Source: Candidatus Methanoperedens sp. (GTDB lineage: Archaea > Halobacteriota > Methanosarcinia > Methanosarcinales > Methanoperedenaceae). Taken from it: a stretch of 38,582 bases of DNA. The notes under the pieces were generated by a model. That model was not told the origin of the DNA. It did not search any database and worked only from the letters and a program-made list of their open reading frames with translations. The position numbers and the translations under genes were made by a program. Positions 1 to 8,507 of the stretch are shown here, in pieces. Within the stretch, counting starts at the first letter, position 1. Every line of letters begins with the position of its first letter. Location of the stretch: contig JAPMTX010000152.1 of NCBI GenBank assembly GCA_026552855.1, forward strand, positions 1-38,582, read 5' to 3'.

Positions 1-591
1 TATACAAAGGAAAGTAATGTGAAGCTGGTTCTAACAGGCCACAGCCACTACGATGCAATATTCAACATTTACGGAAAACCGGATAAAATTAGTACCTTTA
101 ATAGACCTCTTTTTATTCAAACCAGGAGCGCAACCAAAAACGATAGCGTTAAACACGGGTTCAGGATGGTTGAAATTAAAGACGGAAAAGCGAATCCTTA
201 CAATTCTGTCCCAACACCAAGATTTAACAGAATAACTATCTCGGTACAATTCCCTCCTTCTGTATGGTACGCGCTTCATGTCTACGATTCCAATGGAAGG
301 CACACAGGGATGAATGCGGATTGCAGCGATATCGAGCTTGGAGTATCTGATTCTTACTATACAGGGGACTATGGTGGTTTCACCTCTACACCTCAGGTCA
401 TAGTGAGCTACTCAGGACTGAAGAAACTCAATGTATCCAATTGCCTGTCGCGAACTTCAAGCGGAAGTTCATTGCAAAATATCCCCTTCAATCTGACACT
501 CGAATACCAGACTGAGACATCCTCAGTAAAGGTAAATTTCAACAATGTTACCGCACGCTCGCTTGAAGCAACTGATATAAGCAAACCATAA
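1..591 (+). CDS. Metallophosphoesterase, C-terminal part (5' truncated by window edge)
   Basis: The frame is open from base 1, so the true start lies upstream. A GTG at 19 is only the first start-like codon inside the window. The first visible residues contain the GHSH motif of calcineurin-like phosphoesterases (the last metal-binding block), followed by a strand pattern (LFIQTRSA, then GFRMVEIKDGK) typical of the end of that catalytic domain. About 140 further residues look like an extracellular beta-rich tail with Ser, Thr and Asn enrichment. A secreted or surface phosphatase or nucleotidase is inferred, but the substrate cannot be told. The remaining metal ligands would lie upstream of the window. 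It is followed by a tRNA gene on the same strand. Confidence 0.6.
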   Translation, partial: YTKESNVKLVLTGHSHYDAIFNIYGKPDKISTFNRPLFIQTRSATKNDSVKHGFRMVEIKDGKANPYNSVPTPRFNRITISVQFPPSVWYALHVYDSNGRHTGMNADCSDIELGVSDSYYTGDYGGFTSTPQVIVSYSGLKKLNVSNCLSRTSSGSSLQNIPFNLTLEYQTETSSVKVNFNNVTARSLEATDISKP

Positions 592-638
592 ATGCTATAT
601 TGTTTGACCCAGTATTACGAATAAAATTAAGTGATTGT

Positions 639-734
639 GCGGCTGTGGTCCAGCGGCTATGACAGGGGCTTCCCATCGACCTTTCAAAAGGCGGGAAACA
701 GCCTCTAACCCGGGTTCGAATCCCGGCAGCCGCA
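639..734 (+). tRNA. tRNA-Gly (CCC) with a ~24-nt anticodon-loop intron
   Basis: The 7-bp acceptor stem pairs 639-645 with 727-733, and the discriminator is A734. The D arm starts at 648. The T arm is CCGGG, TTCGAAT, CCCGG (710-726). The anticodon stem pairs GGGGC (665-669) with GCCTC (701-705), with one G-U pair. The intervening segment is too long for a 7-nt loop. Reading TTCCCA up to 675 and A700 as position 38 gives anticodon CCC at 672-674 and an intron at about 676-699, the canonical archaeal 37/38 position. TCCC of the anticodon region can pair with GGGA in the intron 3' half, as in a bulge-helix-bulge splice site. The CCA end is not encoded. Exact splice points are inferred to within about 1 nt. 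Confidence 0.88.
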
Positions 735-780
735 CTATTTGCGAAGTTTACACTTTCTGTCCTTATAGGTTTTGTAAGCG

Positions 781-1539
781 CTACCCTTTATTATTGAACT
801 GCTTTAGCACTTTCAGTCCTTTGTCTGTGAATTCAATGCCATGCAATTGACAATCGTGTCTGGTTCCCCGCATTTTAATAACCTGCAGTGCTCTCACCAT
901 ATTGCCCTTCTTATCCATGAAATTGTGCAGAAATATGACGCCGTGCGAAACGAATTGGTCTATGGTATAGGCATCGGGTTTGAGGAGCTCTGACAGCAGC
1001 AAGGTGGTACAGCCCAGATTTTTCAGATTACGGATGAACTTGCTTACAGCCCGCTCTTCCAGGGCAGGATGCTGTGACGTGAACCTGATCGCAGAGAGTG
1101 AGTCGATTACCAATCTCTTGATATCATATTGTTTGACTTGCATCTCCACGTTCTTAAACACTGTGTACGGCGAGGGAGGTGCATTTTCAGGTGAATTAAT
1201 CTCCTGTTGCTCAATGCCCGGTTCGATGAATGCTGAAAGTTCATCATATTCTCCATAATCCCTGATAGGACCGATGTCTAAAAAAAACAATTTTTTTTCT
1301 TTGAGATACTTTTCAATGGATAAATTATATTGCGACATATCCTCGATAATATTTCCAATACTCTCGGATAACGTCACATATGCACCGGCTTCTCCAGCCA
1401 GTGCTCCTGTTGCAAGGAATTGTACCCCAAAGGTGGTTTTCCCACTGCCAGGAGATCCGCTAATGATATACACCCTTCCCTGTATCATCCCCTTTCCGAT
1501 AAGTTCATCAAACCCTTCGATTCCAGTTTTTATTCTCAT
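781..1539 (-). CDS. KaiC-like RecA-superfamily ATPase (single domain)
   Basis: This 252-residue protein has one KaiC/RadA-like ATPase domain. It opens with TGIEGFDELIGKG, typical of archaeal KaiC-like proteins. The Walker A motif GSPGSGKTT is at residues 28-36, and a Walker B-like RLVIDSL is near residue 145. A C-terminal KMRGTRHD block matches the family. The acidic pair after strand 2 seen in KaiC reads S-E-S here, so one catalytic Glu may be replaced. Such single-domain proteins are common in archaea and often tied to signalling, but the partner is not visible. The ATG at 1539 follows A/T-rich DNA with TATA-like elements on the minus strand (1548-1563 and 1577-1590). It stands alone between a tRNA and a spacer. 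Confidence 0.8.
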   Translation of the reverse strand: MRIKTGIEGFDELIGKGMIQGRVYIISGSPGSGKTTFGVQFLATGALAGEAGAYVTLSESIGNIIEDMSQYNLSIEKYLKEKKLFFLDIGPIRDYGEYDELSAFIEPGIEQQEINSPENAPPSPYTVFKNVEMQVKQYDIKRLVIDSLSAIRFTSQHPALEERAVSKFIRNLKNLGCTTLLLSELLKPDAYTIDQFVSHGVIFLHNFMDKKGNMVRALQVIKMRGTRHDCQLHGIEFTDKGLKVLKQFNNKG

Positions 1540-1753
1540 GTCAAACTTTATATATTTTTAAATATTAGTGCTGGTATGCAATATATAAATCAAGGTGTGA
1601 AATTCGTGTGTAACTATTCTTGTTCATCTCAATTTTCCTGAAAAAATAAAATCAGTTTTCAACCGAATTTTGACGGTACATCGACCTGAGACTTGCAGAA
1701 CCTTGCTTATCTAAAGCATTTATAATATGCCTGAGTATTCCGTTACAAGTTTG

Positions 1754-1810
1754 GACAGGATTTACAGGATGAACAGGATCGGCTTTTATATTTAAATTCT
1801 GTAAATCCGG
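1754..1810. repeat. Intergenic inverted repeat with 9-bp tandem ACAGGAT units
   Basis: GGATTTACAG at 1758-1767 has a perfect inverted copy CTGTAAATCC at 1799-1808. Within the left part three tandem 9-mers share ACAGGAT (ACAGGATTT, ACAGGATGA, ACAGGATCG, starting at 1755). This resembles dispersed intergenic repeats built on ACAGGAT/ATCCTGT units that are known in many genomes. A transcript could form a hairpin with a 31-nt loop. Its function is unknown. Confidence 0.6.
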
Positions 1811-1861
1811 TTAATACTGCCTTTTCTCAGGACTATACTATGCCGAACAAAACCAATATGC

Positions 1862-2893
<1,032 letters not shown>

Positions 2894-2894
2894 A

Positions 2895-4280
2895 TTGCTT
2901 ACAGAATCGGACAGCCATGTCCAGAGCCATCCCCCTGTATCAAGGGGGATTCTCAAATCGAACCAGACCAGGGTGCTTACAGGACTTGGGAAAATGCAAG
3001 CTCCCGACGTGGGGCTGCCCAAGATAGCAGATGTTGCCGAGTACAACTACTGCTGCTCCTGCGGCACCTGTGAGGCTATATGCCCGGTGAACGCACCTGT
3101 TGTCAGGAGGGAACCTGTTGATGTTTCCAAAGAGAAGAACAATTACAGGAAAATGGAACTGAGAACAGAGGCTCTTTTCCAGGGTGTAAATCCCTTCAAA
3201 ACAGAGGCGAACCCCTGCGTCCAGTGCTACGCATGCGAACGCGTATGCCCGATCCTGGACGGCTTCCCCGTGGACGAATTTAACAACATAAGGTCTATGA
3301 AAGCAGGGAAGAGCAAAACACTTCACGGTCAGGACGGCGCTGCTGTATCGCAGATATTGAAATCCCTGCTCGAGCAGGGGGAGATCGACTGCGCAGTCGG
3401 CGTTGTCAGGAACGATAAATGGTCAACGAAGGTATTCACGTTCACAAGCCCTGAGGATGTGGCTAAAGCCAGCGGCACAAAATACACCTACCAGCCCATT
3501 GTATCTACTATGAGGGATATACACAGGGCATACATCGACAGTGCTGAATCGCCGCTCATTTCGCCAGACGGGTCCATGCGGGAAGAAACAAGAACGTATG
3601 TTGAACCCATCAACAATATCCTGAAGAAATATAAGAAAGTGGCACTTGTAGGTGTACCCTGCCAGGTTCACGGAGCGCACCTCTTCAGGGAGAACTTCAA
3701 CAGGATAGAATTGATAATAGGTCTTATCTGCATGGAAAGTTTCTCGGAAGAGATCATGTTCTCCGAGGTAATCCCGAAGATCATGGGCGTGGATATACGG
3801 GACGTGGTCAAGATGAACTTCCACAAAGGCAAATTCATCGTTGAAACAACGAAAGAGACAAAGGAGGTCCCGATCAAGGATGTGGCTCCGATGGCACGGC
3901 ACGGATGCCATTTCTGCCAGGATTATACATCCTATTATGCTGATATATCCGTAGGCTCGGTAGGCTCGGATGACGGCTGGAGCACCATATTCGTCAGGAC
4001 GGAGAAGGGCGAGCACTATCTCAACAAGGTCAAAGACCTTGAGTACTCGGATAAGCCCATAGGCATGGATATGGTCAAGAAACTCGCGGCTATGAAGCAT
4101 AAGAACAATAAATGGGACTGGCGCGGGTTCATGAAAGAGATATGGAGCCGCGATATCCCGCCAAGACCATGGGGCGTGGAGAGATTGGAAAAGATTCCGC
4201 CGCCGGAAGTTGAAAAAGTCGAGAAGGCTGAGAAGGGAGAGAAAACTGAAAAAGCCCCCAAGCCGGCTCAACCAAAATAA
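2895..4280 (+). CDS. fpoF: F420H2 dehydrogenase subunit FpoF/FqoF (FrhB family)
   Basis: This is a flavin and iron-sulfur subunit that oxidises F420H2 and passes electrons to the membrane Fpo/Fqo complex, and possibly to ferredoxin-linked partners. Two cluster motifs of form CxxCxxCxxxCP are visible: CCSCGTCEAICP (about residues 53-64) and CVQCYACERVCP (about residues 104-115). The FrhB core follows, with VGVPCQVHGAHL, GLICMESF, and CHFCQDYTSYYADISVGSVGS. TTG 2895 has GGAGG (2881-2885) upstream, but those bases also encode the end of Mer. ATG 2994 is an in-frame alternative that removes a 33-residue leader absent from the typical protein. At 461 residues (428 from the ATG) it is longer than the usual roughly 350. 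The excess is an insert around residues 210-240 and a Lys/Glu/Pro-rich tail. Confidence 0.88.
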   Translation: MLTESDSHVQSHPPVSRGILKSNQTRVLTGLGKMQAPDVGLPKIADVAEYNYCCSCGTCEAICPVNAPVVRREPVDVSKEKNNYRKMELRTEALFQGVNPFKTEANPCVQCYACERVCPILDGFPVDEFNNIRSMKAGKSKTLHGQDGAAVSQILKSLLEQGEIDCAVGVVRNDKWSTKVFTFTSPEDVAKASGTKYTYQPIVSTMRDIHRAYIDSAESPLISPDGSMREETRTYVEPINNILKKYKKVALVGVPCQVHGAHLFRENFNRIELIIGLICMESFSEEIMFSEVIPKIMGVDIRDVVKMNFHKGKFIVETTKETKEVPIKDVAPMARHGCHFCQDYTSYYADISVGSVGSDDGWSTIFVRTEKGEHYLNKVKDLEYSDKPIGMDMVKKLAAMKHKNNKWDWRGFMKEIWSRDIPPRPWGVERLEKIPPPEVEKVEKAEKGEKTEKAPKPAQPK

Positions 4281-4284
4281 CGAT

Positions 4285-4797
4285 ATGCGCCGTGGACTTT
4301 ATCTGGGAAGATTCCAGCCATACCACCTGGGTCATCACCAGGTGCTGAGGCAGATAGCAAAGGAAGTAGACGAGATAATCATAGGCATAGGCAGCGCGCA
4401 GAAAAGCCATGAGATTGATAATCCCTTTACTGCAGGCGAGCGTGTGCTCATGGTATCAAGCGCACTTGAAGAGTTCAATATAAAACATTACGTTATACCG
4501 ATAGAGGATATACAGCGCAACTCGCTGTGGGTATCGCATGTAGAGTCCATGGTACCGCCGTTTGAGATAGCGTATACCAATAACCCGCTCGTAATAGAGC
4601 TTCTGAGAGAGGCGGGAATAAAAGTGAAGGAATCTCCTCTTTTTAAGCGGAACAGTTACTCAGGCACGGAGATAAGGCGGAGAATGCTTGAGGGAGAAAA
4701 ATGGGAGCATTTCGTGCCAGAGAAAGTCGTTGAGATCATCCGGGAAATAGATGGTGTGAGAAGGCTGAAAACGATTGCCAAGTCTGACCAGGAGTAA
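4285..4797 (+). CDS. nadM: Nicotinamide-nucleotide adenylyltransferase, archaeal NadM type
   Basis: The enzyme joins NMN and ATP to form NAD+ in the cytoplasm. The 170-residue product begins MRRGLYLGRFQPYHLGHH, the classical archaeal NadM N-terminus with the (H/T)xGH nucleotidyl-transfer motif. It ends with an SGTEIRRRM block equivalent to the ISSTxIR motif that binds the ATP phosphates. The ATG at 4285 is chosen because the family starts at this Met. The open frame extends upstream to a TTG at 4210, but that Lys/Arg-rich stretch overlaps fpoF and has no counterpart. It starts 4 nt after the fpoF stop with no clear Shine-Dalgarno, so translational coupling is likely. It meets hisA tail to tail with no spacer. 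Confidence 0.93.
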   Translation: MRRGLYLGRFQPYHLGHHQVLRQIAKEVDEIIIGIGSAQKSHEIDNPFTAGERVLMVSSALEEFNIKHYVIPIEDIQRNSLWVSHVESMVPPFEIAYTNNPLVIELLREAGIKVKESPLFKRNSYSGTEIRRRMLEGEKWEHFVPEKVVEIIREIDGVRRLKTIAKSDQE

Positions 4798-5520
4798 TTA
4801 AAACTCTTCCAGCGCCAGCGCCTCGCGCAGCGTGAAGTTCCCGACATACAGCGCAGCGCCCACCACAACGCCGGAAGCGCCGGTTTTTTTGATCATTTCA
4901 ATATCTGCGGGCGTTGTGATACCGCCTGAAGCTATTACAGGAATACCGAGCGCCCGGGCAAGTTCTCTGGTAGGCTCAGGATTTACACCTTTCAGCAGTC
5001 CTTCTGTATTGATGTCCGTGAAAAGGATACTGCCAGCCCCTGATTCCTCGAACCTTCTTCCAAGCTCTACCGCAGTGAAAGCAGAATGTTTTGTCCAGCC
5101 GTGCGTTGTAACCCTGCCGTCCTTTGAATCAAGCGCCACCATAATGCGCTCGCTTCCGAACTCGCGGCTGAGTTCGTTTACGAGGAGGGGATTGTTTATG
5201 GCAGCAGTTCCCAGTATTACCCTGTCCACGTCCAGCTCAAGAAGCCCTGCTGCATCCTCCTTTGTCCTTATCCCTCCGCCGACCTGAGTTTCCACGTTAA
5301 AGTCCCTGATTATTGCCTGTATTATGCCGCTGTTCAACCGCTTTCCCTCTACTGCGCCGTTGAGATCGATGAGGTGAAGCACTTCTGCGCCCTCGTCCAC
5401 CCAGCGCGCTGCGACGCCTATGGGGTCATCGAGGGATACACGCTCTGTCCCAAAGACCCCCTGGACTAGGGAGACGCATTTTCTGTTTTTCAGGTCGATT
5501 GCGGGGATTATTCTGAACAT
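4798..5520 (-). CDS. hisA: Phosphoribosylformimino-AICAR-P isomerase (histidine biosynthesis)
   Basis: HisA isomerises ProFAR to PRFAR in histidine synthesis. The 240-residue (beta-alpha)8 barrel shows both phosphate-binding half-barrel signatures: QVGGGIRT in the first half and ASGGI in the second. The catalytic Asp pair is seen as AIDL near residue 8 and ALDSKDG near residue 130, and LHLIDLNGA and LFTDINTEG are further family blocks. ATG 5520 is preceded on the minus strand by GGAGATAAG, a good ribosome-binding site. A TATA-like TTTATAAG lies around 5588-5596. No other his genes are in the window. Confidence 0.95.
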   Translation of the reverse strand: MFRIIPAIDLKNRKCVSLVQGVFGTERVSLDDPIGVAARWVDEGAEVLHLIDLNGAVEGKRLNSGIIQAIIRDFNVETQVGGGIRTKEDAAGLLELDVDRVILGTAAINNPLLVNELSREFGSERIMVALDSKDGRVTTHGWTKHSAFTAVELGRRFEESGAGSILFTDINTEGLLKGVNPEPTRELARALGIPVIASGGITTPADIEMIKKTGASGVVVGAALYVGNFTLREALALEEF

Positions 5521-5734
5521 CGGTTCTTATCTCCTGCGGTACTACGGTTTTGTATGAGATAATGGTTTCCCTTCTACTTATTGCATCTTATAAAGATCAT
5601 AAGAGAATTAAGAGTAAATCGCTATCTGCAGGCGACCTACCGCAAACTTTATAAATTGAATAAATATTTATACTTTGGGAGTTATTACTTTAACAGACTT
5701 ACAGCTAAAATTACATTATACAGAGGTCGATTGT
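5521..5734. promoter_or_regulatory. Divergent promoter region, hisA / lipoprotein gene
   Basis: Leftward, TTTATAAG near 5588-5596 could serve hisA. Rightward, AATATTTATAC near 5663-5673 is a TATA-like element about 65 bp before the lipoprotein ATG at 5735. A further short palindromic CTTAT/ATAAG pair lies around 5587-5603. No gene is seen. Confidence 0.4.
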
Positions 5735-6334
5735 ATGATGAGGATATCTGTAAAAAATAGACCTGAGGCAGCTCTGGTCTTTATAATATTCATTTCTATA
5801 ATAATTATTTTAATAAGCGGGTGTCTTAATAATTCTGCTACGGAAACACAGGAAGATCAGGGATCGCAGATATCGGCAAAGGCAGAAACAGCCCAGAAAA
5901 AAGCCATTGAGAAAGTATCAGATGAACTCAGCGTACTTAACTCAAAAGACTGGGCAAAGCTTGCAGTGCAGATCGGGCGTCCGAGGGCAACGGCTCTACT
6001 GTGGTACCATCTGAAAACAACCTACAATGTAGATACAAAGGTGGTCTTCGGGAATCCCAAAAAGCTTGATGCTGCCGTAGCCATCATGGAATCAACAGGA
6101 GGAACAAGCCCGTTCCCGACGACCAGCATAAAGGGCGTAAAATACTATATCATCGACCCGACAGTTCCAGCCATCATCGGTGAGTTCAAATACGGCGATT
6201 TATTCGATGACCCCGGAAACACCTACCTGTCGTACAGCTATTTCAGGCTGTTCCCTGAGGATATAGAGATCGTAAAGCAGTGGATGAAGGAGTCCGGGGT
6301 GAACATACAGTATACTGATTTCCCGGCTAAGTAG
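5735..6334 (+). CDS. Membrane-anchored lipoprotein of unknown function
   Basis: This is a 199-residue exported protein. A short basic N-terminus (MMRISVKNRP) leads into a hydrophobic segment and a lipobox LISGC with Cys at about residue 30, so lipid anchoring at the outer face of the membrane is inferred. A Gln/Glu/Ala-rich linker follows, then a compact globular domain (about 65-199) with Trp and Tyr residues and no motif I recognise. Start 5735 is preferred because AGAGGT lies 6-12 nt upstream and the signal peptide then begins normally. An upstream in-frame GTG at about 5675 would precede the signal by 20 residues. The gene converges on the next one. Confidence 0.65.
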   Translation: MMRISVKNRPEAALVFIIFISIIIILISGCLNNSATETQEDQGSQISAKAETAQKKAIEKVSDELSVLNSKDWAKLAVQIGRPRATALLWYHLKTTYNVDTKVVFGNPKKLDAAVAIMESTGGTSPFPTTSIKGVKYYIIDPTVPAIIGEFKYGDLFDDPGNTYLSYSYFRLFPEDIEIVKQWMKESGVNIQYTDFPAK

Positions 6335-6342
6335 GCAGGCAG

Positions 6343-7317
6343 TTATTTTACCTCTGTGTTTACAGATTTTGTATCCACAGGCTGCCCGTTCAGCATGAGA
6401 GTAACAGTTATCGTATATCTTCCCGATGGTCTGACGCCGCTCACCTTCTCAGGTATAGTTACTCTTACAGGGATATCGTAAGTCTCACCGGGTTTGATAC
6501 TGGCACTGTACTGGTCAAGGAACTCCCTTTTCGCCTTATCCCCCATCCAGGCATAGTTGTTGTTAATTGCCACCGTTTTAATGCTGAACTCTGTAACCGT
6601 TGTTGATCCTGTGTTCGTCACGATTATTTTTGCATTGACAGTATCCCCTGCTTTATAGCCCGGCGCAACTTCGACCTTAGTGATATTAATCTCGCTTGCT
6701 TCCTTCAGGTTGAAAGTGCCCGAGGCTATGGTTTGTCCCTGGTACTTCGCCTTCCATTTATGCTCCCCTGCAAAAAGGGCTTTTGTGGACAGCGAGCCGC
6801 ACGGGTTCACCTCGGACTGCGGTAAAGAATCTACGGCGACCGTGACACCTTTTACGCCCATCACCTTACCCCAGTACATGGTCTGGAACCCCCACTGGTT
6901 CTTTGAGGCAGCAGAATCGCGCAGGGATATACCGTCCGCAGAGTTAATCACGATTATAGATTGTCTTGCAGTAAGCGTGCTGTTCCCAAAGCTCACGTTC
7001 AATACTACTCTATGCTCCCCCATATCGAATTTTTGCTTGAGCGTCCGGTTTCTGCCCGCAGCCATGCCGTCAATCGTCCATTCAAACAGAGGCTTATCGA
7101 TGTTCTGGGTCGAAGCCGCAAGTTCAAGCTCAGAATCTTTCCAGAGCACGCGGTCGCAGCCGATGGAAACAGAGGGGACTGGCTTTGGTTTTTCCTGAGG
7201 TACCTTATGCTGAAGAAGCCATCCTCCAAAGGCAGCGGCTAAAACAAGTATCAGGATAAGGGCTATGTAGGTTTTCTTAATCCTGGGAAGAGTTCTAAAA
7301 AATTTTGGCTTCGGCAA
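6343..7317 (-). CDS. Single-pass membrane protein with extracellular Ig-like/CARDB-type domains
   Basis: This 324-residue protein has a basic cytoplasmic N-terminus, one transmembrane segment (about residues 17-36), a Pro-rich linker, and then an all-beta exterior. The C-terminal third (about 210-324), with VAPGYKAGDTVNAKIIVTNTG, SIKPGETYDIPVRVTIP and YTITVTLMLNG, has the form of a CARDB or NEW3-like adhesion module. The middle looks like a PKD/Ig-type fold. Translation starts at TTG 7317 with GGAGATC upstream. No earlier ATG exists in frame. A TATA-like TTTATATAAT at about 7350-7359 fits the leftward promoter. A surface or adhesion role is inferred. The convergent lipoprotein ends 8 bp away. 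Confidence 0.6.
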   Translation of the reverse strand: MPKPKFFRTLPRIKKTYIALILILVLAAAFGGWLLQHKVPQEKPKPVPSVSIGCDRVLWKDSELELAASTQNIDKPLFEWTIDGMAAGRNRTLKQKFDMGEHRVVLNVSFGNSTLTARQSIIVINSADGISLRDSAASKNQWGFQTMYWGKVMGVKGVTVAVDSLPQSEVNPCGSLSTKALFAGEHKWKAKYQGQTIASGTFNLKEASEINITKVEVAPGYKAGDTVNAKIIVTNTGSTTVTEFSIKTVAINNNYAWMGDKAKREFLDQYSASIKPGETYDIPVRVTIPEKVSGVRPSGRYTITVTLMLNGQPVDTKSVNTEVK

Positions 7318-7379
7318 CGGCTCGATCTCCGGCTGGATATAGGTACAGGATTATATAAAGCGTTTTACCTGGAATAAAG

Positions 7380-7411
7380 ATTATAACCAATCCAGACAAT
7401 TCAGCCAGTCA
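7380..7411 (+). promoter_or_regulatory. Putative leaderless promoter of the LeuD-type gene
   Basis: TTATAA at 7381-7386 is centred about 27 bp before the ATG at 7411, and no Shine-Dalgarno precedes the ATG. Transcription starting at or next to the start codon would give a leaderless mRNA, common in archaea. Another TATA-like element at 7351-7360 better fits the divergent leftward gene. Confidence 0.4.
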
Positions 7412-7935
7412 TGAAGCAGAAACTTGAAGTCAACCTTGAAAAGGATATAAAGCTCCCCTCGAATGTCTGGAAATTCGGGAACGACATAGATACCGACGCC
7501 ATCATACCAGGCAAATACCTCACGATAAATAAGCCCGAAGAACTTGCAAAGCATGCCTTTGAAGGCGTGCGCCCGGAGTTCGCCCGCGGCATCAAAGAAG
7601 GGGATATCATAGTGGCAGGGTTCAACTTCGGATGCGGCTCTTCCAGGGAACATGCCCCGCTTGCGCTCAAAGGAGCCAGGGTGAAGTGCATCATCGCAAA
7701 ATCGTTCGCACGCATCTTTTTCAGGAATGCCATCAACATCGGTCTGCCGCTACTTGAGTGCCCAGATACCGATAAGATAGAGGAAGGGGACCATATAGAA
7801 GTTGACTTCGGATCCGGACTCATCACCAATACTACAAAGGACCAGAAGTACCAGGCAACACCGCTGCCGGACTTCGTTCGCGGCATAGTTGACGCAGGCG
7901 GTCTCATCGGCTTTGCTAAAAAGTTAGTGCAATAG
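7411..7935 (+). CDS. leuD: 3-isopropylmalate dehydratase / homoaconitase small subunit
   Basis: This is the small swivelling subunit of an aconitase-superfamily hydro-lyase, acting in leucine biosynthesis (isopropylmalate isomerase) or in the related homoaconitase step of 2-oxosuberate (coenzyme B) synthesis in methanogens. The 174-residue product has the archaeal pattern GNDIDTDAIIPGKYL, NFGCGSSREHAPLAL and KSFARIFFRNAINIG. The short loop after PGKYL, which sets specificity in archaeal paralogues (YLRT versus other variants), reads YLTIN here and does not let me choose. The catalytic large subunit is not in this window. It has its own leaderless-type promoter and converges on a small membrane-protein gene. 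Confidence 0.88.
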   Translation: MKQKLEVNLEKDIKLPSNVWKFGNDIDTDAIIPGKYLTINKPEELAKHAFEGVRPEFARGIKEGDIIVAGFNFGCGSSREHAPLALKGARVKCIIAKSFARIFFRNAINIGLPLLECPDTDKIEEGDHIEVDFGSGLITNTTKDQKYQATPLPDFVRGIVDAGGLIGFAKKLVQ

Positions 7936-7949
7936 CCCGAAAAATCTGC

Positions 7950-7991
7950 CAAAAAATTAAAAAAGGTAGTAATAAGCTCTGGCTTATTACT
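7950..7991 (-). terminator. Perfect 10-bp hairpin with T-tract (minus strand)
   Basis: AGTAATAAGC (7968-7977) and GCTTATTACT (7982-7991) form a perfect 10-bp stem with a TCTG loop. Read on the minus strand, the stem is followed by a long T-rich tract (complement of 7950-7966). The hairpin contains the stop codon of the leftward gene. It may also end the rightward leuD transcript. Confidence 0.65.
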
Positions 7992-8334
7992 GGTGCGATT
8001 CGTATCTCTTCAGTATGCTTATGACCTGGTTTAGCAGGTTCTTTGAATCCGAGAGGTGCTTTGCACCGATATCCGCTGCCTTATCGAGGTTCTCGTCAAG
8101 CACGAGCAGGTTCTCCTGGAGCAGATATATCAGGTACATCATTACGCACCAGTACACAGCAAGTGCAAGAAATGAGAATATGCCAATTACCACCAGTTGA
8201 TTGTATATCATTGCAGTAGATTGTCCCAGGGGCTGCAATATATCTATTGCGCTCTTGAAATTGTAAAGTATTATGGCTCCAAATATTAACGGTACAATCG
8301 TTGCAAGAATTAGACTCTGTTTACTCAGCTTCAA
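7987..8334 (-). CDS. Small two-helix membrane protein, unknown function
   Basis: This 115-residue protein has two hydrophobic segments (about residues 8-27 and 44-73), the second continuing into YLLQENLL. A charged helical C-terminus (about 75-115, likely coiled coil) presumably lies on one face of the membrane. No recognised domain is seen. The start is TTG 8334, supported by GGAGG at 8 nt upstream on the minus strand. The stop lies inside the terminator hairpin. It is divergent from the cobalamin operon and probably not functionally linked to it. Confidence 0.6.
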   Translation of the reverse strand: MKLSKQSLILATIVPLIFGAIILYNFKSAIDILQPLGQSTAMIYNQLVVIGIFSFLALAVYWCVMMYLIYLLQENLLVLDENLDKAADIGAKHLSDSKNLLNQVISILKRYESHQ

Positions 8335-8457
8335 TTCAGTTCCTCCGGGAGTTTCCTCCTGGTCATCTTTTTATGTTATTTATCTATTTAAGTATATCTA
8401 AGACGACGGCAATATATTTCCTATATTCACAGCGCTTTCCGGTATCCATACAGCAAG

Positions 8458-8507
8458 CATTATATCAAGTTAAATTGATTAAACACAAATTAACTTGAGT
8501 TGATATA
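8458..8507 (+). promoter_or_regulatory. Promoter and palindromic operator-like element upstream of cbiT
   Basis: TCAAGTTAA (8465-8473) has an inverted copy TTAACTTGA (8490-8498). TATATCAA at 8461-8468 also pairs with TTGATATA at 8500-8507, directly before the ATG. A TATA-like TTATATCA at about 8460-8467 would place the start of transcription near 8486-8490, inside the palindrome. A repressor binding here would cover the start site. This is an inference from geometry. No riboswitch-like structure is apparent. Confidence 0.45.

Noticed and set aside
8335-8507. Cobalamin riboswitch upstream of the cbi operon
   Set aside because: The space is short and lacks a recognisable B12-box; only DNA palindromes are seen.
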